From Sipunculus nudus (Eukaryota > Annelida > Sipuncula > Golfingiida > Sipunculidae), in contig CM049314.1 of the NCBI GenBank assembly GCA_026874595.1, positions 32,885,229 to 32,949,228 on the forward strand: a stretch of DNA of 64,000 nt, written 5' to 3'. Below, piece by piece: positions 52,306-62,909 of this stretch. Below the pieces are notes generated by a model. That model saw only the letters and a list, made by a program, of their open reading frames with translations, was not told where the DNA came from and ran no database searches. The stretch's first letter is position 1; the number at the start of each line of letters is the position of its first letter. The position numbers were made by a program, and so were the translations under genes.

Positions 52306-54690
52306 CTGTAAAAAAAAAATAGAAATATTTGATATAATGCCAAATAAGTGTCTCATAAGGGTGCCAGTGGCTTAGCATATTTTTATGAAGGAGGGGTGGC
52401 ACAGTGTCTTAAAATGGAATCATCCTAAACGTTTACAAACACACACATTGGAAAAAAAAATATCATAAACCTAGCTCATCACCTGCCTCTTCTGTAGAAT
52501 ATTTGTGATTTATTGCTTGCTCTGCGTACAAATAAATGATCTGTCTACAGGTAATTCCTGTTAAAATAAGTTCTTATAAAAGCTCTTTAACAGATGTATG
52601 AGCTTGCTTATCTTCATGTCTTTAGCAGTAACAGTACAGGTGCCCAAATTGACAAACAGAAAAACCATGCAACTCATTAAATAAAGGTGGTTGCATGTCT
52701 ATGGAAAATGAAGGGCCATTATTTGTAAAACATCCTTTGCAGAACTCTGAGTTGTTCCAGATTTCATTGTTGAATCTGTTTCAATATGTTATAAACACGT
52801 TATAAACACATGGATATAAACAAAATGAATATCCTCTGTGTGATGGGATTGATGTTTATGGCCGTTTTTTTTCATAAAAGTTTCATTGGGGATTATCTTT
52901 AGTGAGCAACCTTCAGATATCAGAATAGGCTCCTTTTAGAATCAGGTAATAATTGTTCAATAATAATGGTTTCAGCAGATCCATATTCTAAGTTGTCCAT
53001 TCAAATACAATGTATACACAATTTTTTTTTTATTTCTTTGTTGTTGGAAGTAAGAAAGTTCAAGCAACTGCCTGCATTTTTAATGCCAGCTTTACTTAAA
53101 GTATGTACATCTGCAGAATTCCTTTCTTGTGAAAAATGCTGGAACAAATGTTCAGATTCAACCATTTTGTTATATTTTTGTTTCTGGTCACTGAAAGGAA
53201 CAGTGTGAGTGCTTAAGTGTGAAAGAGCTAGCTTAACAAACCATTGTGTAAACTATACTTGATATTTAATCACAAATTCATAAAATGTAAAATGGATGCA
53301 ATATGGGGGACAATAAAAAGATGATCCTCAGAGTGTACTCAAAAGAAGGACAAGATAATCAGTTTGGGTCTTTGTGATATCTGATGTAAAATTTGCCAAA
53401 GAACTGTGAGCTCTGATATTACCTGTGTGCTTCATAGTGAAGCTAATGAGGACCAAAAGCTGGAACTGAGCTGTAATAACTGTGTGTATGAGGACATAGA
53501 GGTAGACCCAGTGCACAGAAGTCTATTACTTCCATTGTATTATAATCAAATGATTATCCATGAACTAATATCAAAGAATGCCTGGTGCTAAAATGTCTGT
53601 AGTCAATCATCAAAATTAAAATCCAGTTCCTAATCCTCAATGAGCTGAGTGTTCTGTCATTTTCATATTCTGAGTTAATCATCCTCACTCTTGGGGGATT
53701 TATGTGGCAGGCTGTTCCCTTCTTACCTAAAGGCCTCTTCCTCATGTGGACTTTATCAGGGCTTTCAAGAACACAGGGGTAATGGTCTATGACGCTCAAA
53801 ATCTCTTATGGATGCTCATTTCTGAGGTAAAAGCATGCATAGGGACGTGCAAACTTCTGGCTTTAGGACATTGTATCAATTGAACCATAATTGGTGTAAA
53901 CACTGCGCTGATAACTGAGGCTCACATTTTGCTATAAGCAAATATTCATATAATGACATGAATTCTAATCATATAATGATAAGATAATTACATAAAATAT
54001 GAAAAAGATTCAATTTTACATAACCCTTCACACATACCAACTCCACTTGGGACACTCCAAGATCAGATGGGACTCCCCCAAAAAGTTTTGGCTGAACATC
54101 CCAGACTCTTCAAATTTTCTTCCTACTGAAAGCCCTGCCTTATTACCCTAGCTGTGAGAAGTGGCAGGTCTATTTTCAGTTGATTCCGTGTGAGTGTACG
54201 TGTATCAACATGATATCTTAAGATATCAAGTAAAAGTAGACCTATCACTAGTGGTAGTAGTCCTGCAGTTGAAATTGTGACCTGCATGGCCCAGTTGACC
54301 CTATGGGGCATTAATCATTATCCATAGAAATCTTTTCCCCCTGACAGAAAAACAAGAAGGTCAAGAAGGATGTGGATAACATGCATGACAAATTTTATCC
54401 TGACTTTGAAACAAAACTGCACTGGCAAACAGGAGAACAGGGATCCTGAAGTACCTCTTGATTAGGCTGCTGAAACTCGGCATGTTGTCAAATCTGTTTT
54501 CACAGAAAGCCTTTTTCAATTGGCTACACTGCTTTTTTAAAGCTGCATTTACCCAATCTATTCTTATAAACTGACAGAACCCTACCATAGAATAATTCTT
54601 GTAAATTTTAAACCAATCAGCTTTAGAGTTTCATCATAAAGCAGTGCAAAAGCTAGAAGAGTCTAAAATTACATTTTCACTTGTAAAAAA
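52306..54690. other. Intronic sequence, nothing recognised
   Basis: Two exon-like stretches on the minus strand (around 53430-53520 and 53725-53820) were examined. They do not match ACER3, and the second has stops in all frames. Confidence 0.5.
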
Positions 54691-55855
54691 AACAGATCAA
54701 TGTAGGTGGCACCACCAATACCTCATTACCAAATAAGAATATTTTTAAACCTTTTTTTAGCTTTTTCCCTATAAAATCTCAGAAAATACAGTTAGAAAAA
54801 AATAAACAAAATCCTATCGAGTTTTTCGGATGACAGATTATTTATTATAAAATAAATGGTGATGCTAGCAGCTCCTGCCGTTTTTGAGATAGCTATGATT
54901 AACATACAGATGATGCATGATGCATAGATGCATGACTGAAAATGCTGCACCATGGCATAAGCGCACAGGTTCGCTAACAAGTATGAAATATTTGTTCTCA
55001 CATGGATGTATATCTGTACATGTCTTAGTTATAAATTTAAACTGGAGAGGTATGTACCATGTAAATAACAATCCAACAAATGCTTCCTGAGAAATAAGCT
55101 CCTTAGTTTTATTCTATTCTAAGCCTTGTGACCTTGAAAAGTAGGTCAAGGTCATCCATCTTTTAAAAGGACTAAGATTTTGTAAATATGCATCAGTACT
55201 GAAGAAATGAAGTTCCTGTGTTGAATACCTTTGGTGATTTCCACTCACAAGGCCAAAGTTGAAAAATCCGATAAAAATTCATTTAAAATCAGAAATTGTA
55301 TGTAATCAGAAATTGTCGGTGGTGCCCCACATATAGCCAGCCCTAAAACTTAGAAAAATAGGTCAAGGTTACCCATCTTTGAACTTGGCCGAGATTTTGT
55401 CAACATACATCTACACCAAAGAAATAAAATTCCTACGGTGAATTCTTTTAGAGATATCCCACTCACAAATCCAAAGTTGAAAATCAGAGAAAAATTCATT
55501 AAAAATCAGAAATTGTAGGTGAAATCCCCAAACCTGTGCAGAAGGTACATACCATCAGTCCCAATTTCCATAGTAAGTTTTGTTAAAATCCACCCAATGG
55601 TTCCTGAGAAATAAGCTTCTAAGTGTTTTTCTATAATCAGCTCTATAACGTAGAAAAATAGATCAAGGTCACCCATCTTCGAACCTGACCGAGATTTTGT
55701 CGATATACTTCTTCACCAAATCATTAAAATTCCTACTTTAGAGATATCCCGCTCACAAGGAAAAGTTAACGGACGCTGGACAGATGAACGGACGGACAGC
55801 TTGGGTGATGACAAGAGCCCATCAGCCCAAGGGCTGAGGGCTTAAAAGGTACGTT
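54691..55855 (+). mobile_element. Fourth modular element type (D), same architecture, different sequence
   Basis: Three diverged monomers of roughly 240 bp (around 55090, 55330 and 55600) carry GGTCAAGGTCA.CCATCTT, AGATTTTGT and CTCACAA..CAAAGTTGAAAA blocks. They are followed by a GGACGGACAG microsatellite and then a terminal stem-loop: TCAGCCC pairs with GGGCTGA, with flanking AGCCC and GGGCT. TTAAAA follows. A head was not identified; one GGTGGCACCACC motif lies at 54704. Confidence 0.65.
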
Positions 55856-55867
55856 TATAGCATGCTA

Positions 55868-56185
55868 TTACTGCAGTCTGAGTCGCAGTCTCAGCCAACT
55901 TTTAACACTTTGCCTATCTGGTCTTTCTGGCCTGTTAATTCTTGTTGCTTTTCTCAGCTCCCTGTGGAGCATACAATCCAAGCAGCCATATCAGGCACTA
56001 GAAGGTTATTCCTTCTACATTTGCCTGTCACCCATGACCAATACCCATTCACTCCTTGGTTGAGAGAGCGCACCCTTGTTGTAAAGACTGGCTAGATGTC
56101 TTAGCACAGATGGGGTCTGAACGGGAGGTGATCCCACAACCCTTTGGTCCCAAATCCAGCACCCTAACCATTACTCCACCACACC
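55868..56185 (-). mobile_element. tRNA-derived SINE, minus copy
   Basis: Read on the minus strand it has an A box (TGGAGTAATGG) and a tRNA-like head near 56185, then the same body as 7578-7890, down to about 55868. Confidence 0.82.
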
Positions 56186-56186
56186 A

Positions 56187-56395
56187 GGTGAATGGGTTCT
56201 AGTCATGGGTGGCTGGCAAGTATAGAATGAATAAATATATCTTTCTAGCACCTGTTTAGGCACCTTGGGTTGTATGCTCCCCAGGGAGCCGAGAAAACCT
56301 ACAAGAATGAACAGGACCGTAAGACCAGGAAGGCAGCAGGGGAAGGTCAAATGAGACTGACATCATCGGTGATGTCACACTATAAACCCACCGCC
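56187..56395 (+). mobile_element. Head-truncated SINE, plus copy
   Basis: It matches the body of the SINE at 7578 from AGTGAATG.. to ACTATAAACCCA. It lacks the tRNA-like head and abuts the minus copy, forming an inverted pair. It ends about 30 bp from the donor of the exon at 56426. Confidence 0.82.
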
Positions 56396-56425
56396 TTTGG
56401 CCTTTTGTAATTTAAATTCACTTAC

Positions 56426-56536
56426 CAAGTACACTGAAGTATCCCCAGGTAAAGCGCTGTTCAAGTCCATCTTTTATGGCAAAAATCATACCATATATTG
56501 GTAGGATGATCAGGGATAAGTTGCTGATAGTGTTCC
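56426..56536 (-). CDS. ACER3: ACER3 exon (first one inside the window): NTISN to YFSVL
   Basis: The acceptor is tttgtttcag and the donor G|gtaagtg. The exon starts with GG, the last two bases of a Trp codon split by the upstream intron (human FWN), and ends with the first base of a Val codon. It reads NTISNLSLIILPIYG followed by MIFAIKDGLEQRFTWGYFSVL. The human counterpart begins NTVSNLIMIIPPMFG. This covers the first membrane helix and the following loop. The length of 111 bp fits phase 1 on both sides. A truncated SINE ends about 30 bp beyond the donor. Confidence 0.95.
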
Positions 56537-57205
56537 CTGAAACAAATACAAATAAACTGCAATTAGATTAATGTTGGGAGTGGCTTCCTTGTTCATAATC
56601 GATCAATGACAGCATATCAACAATGGATGATTGATTATTTGTTGAAGTGCTTGGAATTAGTTGTAATATCATGATCAGTCATCAGTGAAAACTGGTTGAC
56701 CTTAAGAAGTATGAAATTTCTTTTCAAATACAGACCTGTGCATCCTCACACTTGATATACTGTGGTTGCCTTTTTGTTTGCAAGGGTTTTGAACTGGCTA
56801 TAATTGCAAACGGGGCATTATCGCTAAAATAAAACTTTCGTGAATAAGAGGCCCCATTGTTGAAGACAAAGTTGGAAAGTGAAAGGTTGGCAATGTGAAC
56901 AAAAAGTGGATTGAGTATGTTCAAAGATTTACATATTTTAAATTATATCAAATCTTTCCAATTATCTGCCATTAATAAGATTTTGTGCACATAATATTTG
57001 ATATAATTTATTCACATATTAATGGTTATAATCTGTATATAGGTCTTTCGTTTTGTGAGATCGCAAAAATTGAACCCTAGTGGAACAATGAAAAAGTGAA
57101 ATTTGCACTATTTCCAAACTCCGAATATGAAGCCAACCACAGAATACCATATAAAATACGCCTAATATTCACCAATCCATCTAATAATTCTTTAGCCCAC
57201 ATGTT

Positions 57206-57206
<1 letters not shown>
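56537..57206. other. Intronic sequence, nothing recognised
   Basis: Presumed intron 1 of ACER3; no exon or repeat identified. Confidence 0.5.
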
Positions 57207-57286
<80 letters not shown>

Positions 57287-57290
57287 TTAT
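57207..57290. repeat. (AT)n microsatellite
   Basis: About 84 bases of AT repeats with two GT interruptions. It directly abuts the MITE starting at 57292. Confidence 0.95.
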
Positions 57291-57291
57291 A

Positions 57292-58513
57292 CAGTGGAAC
57301 CCCACAATTACGACCACCCTGGGGACTGAGCAAAGTGGTCATAATTTGGGGGTGGTCGTTTTTGTGAAACTCTTACCGTGGTCGCATATAACACGCAGAT
57401 ATTTAATGTGTATCAGAGCTTATCTATTGCATATCTTTAATGTGAATTATAACAAAATATTTTACTTAGCAGAGGATCCTTATTATGAATTTTTTTTGTG
57501 TGTAGCTATACATATTTATTCATGATAAAAATTAATATACATGTACACATATGTAGTGACTGATGATTAACAAATAATAACACTAAGGCAATATGATTAC
57601 AACCTACTGAATGCATATTGAACATAATAAGTGGCTGTCATATATTGAGCCTTCCGCTTGAGTATATATTGCATGCACTTGAGTTTTTCCAACGCTAAAC
57701 TGCTGAGCCATTTGGTGCTGACTGCGCGTGGTGTTGCCGCCTTGATTATAACGCCACTTTATCCTTCAAGGAGAGCTCTTTCAGAGGCATGGTTGCCCAA
57801 CAGCAAGCAATTTAAATGAAAACTTAACCAGTAGAGAAATAAACTGACAACGAGCTATCAGAAAAGGCAAGTTAATGTGAAGGATTTTCCCCCTATGCAA
57901 GCTTTATTTATACATTTCACTGACTGCTCAATACTCAGTGTCAGTAAGGTATGAACACATTTAGGATTAACTAGGCTGTTAATTTTACCAATGAGGATCG
58001 AACCATATGTGATGAGTTGAAATATTAAGCCCGAAACCCCACACTTAGGGTAGCTGTAATACTGGTGATCACTGAGGGGCAATTAGCATCTGACCCCAGG
58101 TCAGACCGGCTCATTAAGTAATCAGGCCGATGGTTACCCTCTTTGATCTATAACCTACACCTCAACAAGTCTCAGCGAAGACACCGAGTTGGGAAGATAT
58201 GCGGGACCAGATTAACACTCGGGTTAAGAAACCTTGTTACCCGCTTTGATCTTTCGTTAAGGCGCCTGTGACAAGACTCAGCCATTGACTTGTGACAAAT
58301 GTTGTTTCAGTACTTCTCGGTGGTGGTCGCATTAGCGGGGTCGCATTAGCGCTGGGGCCAGGAAATCTGGTCGTAATTCTGAATTCAGGGGTGGTCGTAA
58401 TTTTGAGTCATTTTTAAACATAAATAAACTATAAAAAATTCGGGACCAAGCAAAATGGTCGTAATTGTGGGGTGGTCGCAATTGTGGGGTGGTCGCAAGG
58501 CAGGGTTCCACTG
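57292..58513. mobile_element. pogo/Tigger-like non-autonomous element, 1.2 kb
   Basis: The ends are CAGTGGAACCC and its exact complement GGGTTCCACTG, flanked by TA on both sides. Subterminal ACAATTACGACCACCC blocks occur in inverted orientation (57305 onward, and 58440-58500). No transposase ORF. Confidence 0.88.
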
Positions 58514-60612
58514 TATATCCATGTACATTGTTATGAATATAAGTATATATATAAAATTACAACTATCTCTTTAATCTAGGAGATTGTACAAGCTGAAAAA
58601 TCTTTTAAAACAAAATGTGGATTTGCGCCTTTTAATAAGCATGAATAATTTTGATGCTGAAGAACAAACTCACTGACGAAAGAATTCATTAACGTTTGGT
58701 TACAAAGAATGTTTGTCTTAACTGACTCAATTCAAATCTAATTTGCTACAAGTGGTGTACTAATGAGCCCAATAATTAGGGAGGGAATAGTCTAATTGGA
58801 AGGCTAAAATATACATGCAACACAGGTGTTCAGAGTTAGAATATAGAACAATGATTCCAATAATGATCTTTAATGATACAGGAGGGTGAAGCTTTGAGAA
58901 TGCCATATCAATTAGTGGTATTAATTGCTTTTCCAAGGTGGATAAAACAGGTTTAGACCTTGTAAACAGACTAATAATCATGTCTTTTAAAGGTCTTCCA
59001 CGTCATTATGACATTCCAATTTTGCATATTACAATGAACAACTAGTTCCCAGTAGAGAATGTCAAATAATTTGAGATTTCAGAGCATTTAACCATACTTT
59101 TAATGTAGGTGCAATCACTTTTTTGGCCATATAATTTCAAACATTATCCACCAAACCAAAGTTTCTATTTACCAAAATGTAGAGAAACTTCTTAGCTTTC
59201 ATAATTTCAGACATGCCAAGTGTCAGCCATTTGGTGTGAGACTCTTGCATTTACCCCTTGTCTCCAGTCTCACACTGAGGGACATAAATCTAATGCATTC
59301 TTATACCTGGCCCTGTCATCCCTAGCTTTCAAGTTTAAACCAAACGTCTTACCCTTCATGATCCCATGGCATTCACGGTAGTGTTATAGCACAAAATTAG
59401 TCCATTACTTTAATACTATGTGATCACGCTATCAGATGCTAAAATGTGTATGTTTGTACATGTATTTGTATAAAAATTTGTATACATATGACCTATATGT
59501 GTGCTTATAGCTGGTAACCAAATTGTACAACATAACACATTGTGTAGGGATCTTATACGTATTTGTAGCCTGACATGGTCCATCTTTTCTGTTTGAATAA
59601 TAATAGGTGTAGGAAACAGGGATGGGGAAAGGGGGGGGGGGGTACAACATAGATATTTTAAATTTTGTCTTAAACATGGAGGATTTTATACCGAAGATGA
59701 GTACCATTTTGTCATTAAATGTTCTTTATCTGAATTGAAAGATATGCCTTTCATTTCATTAATGTAGACTATAAATTATGTCACAATTAACAAGCTTTCA
59801 GTATTTGTATATTTTGCATTTATTAAAAGAGAGTCATTTCTAAATGATTCTTTGAACTAGTAAGTGAACAATTTTCCATGTATCATGTTTTATGTTGTTA
59901 TGAAATTTATTCTATGTAATTACCATAAGTGGTGGGCGTCGGTTCCTTTTTCATAATCAATCATAGGTTTATGATCGATTATTAATCGGTTCAGACAAAT
60001 CAGGGTTGTTATTTTTCCCGGGAAAAACTAGTTTGTCTGACAAATATATGCAATTATCACAGAAATATGAAATTATCTGTGAAACTGTACCTGCGTTTAC
60101 CTAGCAGGTATTCTCCTCTTGCACAAGAATGTTCCATCCCTTCCATGTATATAGACACAATCAGACTAATTTTTAAGGATCAAATTTAACAATCGGAAAC
60201 GTCCGGTAATATCTTTCATCAGGGGAATTAAGAGCATCTAAGAATATTAGGCCTTTAGAGGGGCTGTTTTTCTAGCACATGAATGCAGATTTTTCAGGCC
60301 GGGTTAGCCCAAACAAAGAATTTTTTTAAAGGATGGCCTAAACAGCGGCACCTTGCTTCGATTATTTCTAAGAGAATCTTGCAAAATTGGCATAGACCTG
60401 GAGAATTTATGGGGTATTTTAATGCCATCCCACCCATATTTTGCAATATACATCTCGTACGAAAAATCTCCGCTAATTCTGCAGCTCCCTGCGAGTTCAC
60501 AGATAATAAGTTTAATAAGTCCTCCATTCTCACATCTACGAGTCATACTCAGTTACATATGGAAGTTATTTGGGAACACTGACTCATTATATAAAGCACG
60601 GAATGTGTTAAA
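58514..60612. other. Intronic sequence, nothing recognised
   Basis: It contains a poly-G tract (59632-59642) and several short overlapping ORFs at 60283-60670 with no familiar motif. No first exon of ACER3 found. Confidence 0.45.
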
Positions 60613-62486
60613 CAAGTGGCCCATGGGCCATGACGCTCAGCTGAATTCAAGGAATGTTGAACAATCATGAATTTTGTGAAAAGTCCTTAGAAATGGGTTT
60701 CAGTGGGCTTTTGGACAGATGACAACTTCATTTGAAGGTCTCATAAATAGAAAAAAAAATGCTTTAAAAATTGAAAAAAAATACAGGTGGCGCCACCAGT
60801 TTGCAGGAACTGATGTAACACTCCATGATCAATATGCCTGAAAAGAATCATGGAGATCAATGCATTGGTTATTCAGATACTGGAGTTTAAATTTGTATCA
60901 AATTTTTAATTATTCTGAGGGGTACTTACTACGAAGGATATGGGTAACAGAGACCTAATTTCATGTTTTCACAGAGACTTTTCATGAACCTCCCTTGATG
61001 TCAAGTAAGAAGAATCTAGGTCCTGCGGTTACGATTTGTGCCCTGTTAACAAATGACAACTTCTTTGAAGGTCTCAAAAATAAAGAAAAAAATTCGTAAA
61101 AATTGAAAAAAAATACATATGGCGCCACAAGTTTGAAGGAACTGATGGAACATCCCATGATCAATATTCATGCAAAGAATCATGGTGATCAATGCAGTAG
61201 TTATTCAGAGACTTGAGCTTTTGTATCAAATTTTGCATTATTCTGGGGGGTACTTCGGAGCCCCATAGCTCCAAGGATATGGGTAACAGAGACCTAATTT
61301 CAGGTTTTCAAGGAGATTTTTCATGGACCTCCCTGGATATTAAGTTTGAAGATTCCAGGTCCAATGGTTATGATTTGTGCCATGTTAACAGATGACAGTT
61401 TCATTGAGGTTTGAAAAAAAAAGAGAAAAAATTTGCAAAAAATTTGAAAAAAAATACAGGTGGTGCCACCAGTCTGCAGGAAGTGATGGATTATCCCATG
61501 ATTAATATTCATGCAGAGAATCTTGGTGATCAATGCAGTGGTTATTCAGATACTTGAGCTTTTGTATCAAATTTTGCATTATTCTGGGGGATACTTCAGA
61601 GTCCCATGGCTCTGAGGTTTTGGGTAACAGAGACCTAATTTTCAGTTTCCAAAAAGACTTTTCATTGGCCTCTCTGCATGTCAAGAAAGAAGATTCTAGG
61701 TCCAGCCCTCATGATTTGTGCCCTGTTATCAGATGACCGCATCTTTTAAGGTATCAAAAATAGAGAAAGAAAATTGTAAAAATACAGGTGGCGCCACCAG
61801 TCTGCAGAAACCAATGAAATACCCCATGATCAATATCCATGCAAAGAATCATGGTGATCAATACATTAGTTGTTCAGATATTTGAGTTTTTGTATCAAAT
61901 TTTCATTATTCTGGGGGGTACTTCAGAGCCCCATAGCTTGAAGAATCTGGGTAACAGAGACCTAATTCCCGGTTTCCAAGGAGACTTTTCATGGGCCTCC
62001 ACACTGGCCAAGATAGAAGATTCTAGGTCCAGTATTCACGATTTGTGCCCTGTTAACAGATGTCCACATTTTTAAAGGTCTCAAAATTAGAGAAAACAAT
62101 TCGTAAAAATCGAAAAAATATAGGTGGCGCCACCAGACTGCAGAAACTGATGAAACATTCCATGATCAATATCCATGCACAGAATCATGGTGATCAATGC
62201 AATAGTTGTTCAGATACTTGAGCTTTTGTATCAAATTTTCCATTTTACTGGGGGGTACTTCGGAGCCCCATAGCTCAGAGGTTATGGGTAACAGAGACCT
62301 AATTTCAGGTTTCCAAGGAGATTTTTCATGGTACTCCCAGGATGTCAAGTTAGAAGATTCCAGGTCCAGTGGTTACGATTTGTGCCTGGTTAACGGACAG
62401 ACAGACGGCAAGACAGACAGACAGAGGGACGACGGACAAAGAGTGATCGCTATAGCTCAGATGACTTTCAGTCAGCTGAGCTAAAA
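60613..62486 (+). mobile_element. Modular element E9 (A-type core)
   Basis: The head has the palindrome TGGCCCATGGGCCA and then GCTCAGCTGAATTC. Five A-type monomers follow (landmark near 60786, 61120, 61459, 61787 and 62124). The tail has a GACA/GACG microsatellite, a stem-loop and CAGCTGAGCTAAAAA. Confidence 0.87.
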
Positions 62487-62909
62487 ATGGAAGAATAATA
62501 TTCGCCTATAACATAAAGGCATTCTGGAAAGAAAACAATCATTATTATGACGTAATAGATAGTTGCTTTTGGTAATCAAGCACTTGAAAGTGACAGCAAA
62601 CCGACTGACTTTCGATAAAACTCGATGATCAGCCCACCACTAATTACCATTGACTTTAATCATGTTTGTGAAACAAAAATAGTTACCCTAAAATATTAGT
62701 GTGTATTTATTCAGGTGCTGAAAATGGTTATTCTGTTAATATTTTATAAATGATAACTGTGTATTGTTCAAAACTATACACATTTAACTGTTTATTTATT
62801 ATTTAGTCTTTTCATTTATTATTATTACTTTTCATGTGACCATGTATAATGTATTTGGTATGTATATATGTTGGATCTATTGGCCTGAGGCCTTCATTTC
62901 CAGAATAAA

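Larger units (their letters stand above)
2852..56536 (-). other. ACER3: ACER3-type alkaline ceramidase gene, ten 3' coding exons (first exon outside window)
   Basis: Ten exons on the minus strand join in phase into 229 residues plus a stop. The product aligns end to end, almost without gaps, with human ACER3 from its WNTVSN region to the C-terminus. Family knowledge: ACER3 is a seven-pass membrane amidase of the ER and Golgi that hydrolyses ceramide, dihydroceramide and phytoceramide to the sphingoid base and fatty acid. Seen here: the zinc-site residues are all present, namely Ser and His in GSWCFH, Asp in LLDELPM, and two His in HAWWH. Introns in transcript order are about 4.1, 0.7, 8.1, 3.4, 1.3, 3.4, 1.3, 14.0 and 16.7 kb, all GT..AG. 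With a typical 35-residue first exon the protein would be about 264 residues, close to human ACER3 (267). I found no minus-strand WCEENY-like exon between 56537 and 64000, so the start and promoter should lie beyond the window. Inference: a functional single-copy ortholog. Confidence 0.93.

Noticed and set aside
53328-53591. Exon-like hydrophobic stretch on the minus strand with a GTAAT donor
   Set aside because: It lies between two ACER3 exons that already join in phase, and it does not match the ceramidase.
53725-53830. Minus-strand segment with an acceptor-like CAG and a GTAAG donor
   Set aside because: All three frames contain stops, so it cannot be a coding exon; a non-coding exon cannot be excluded but has no support.
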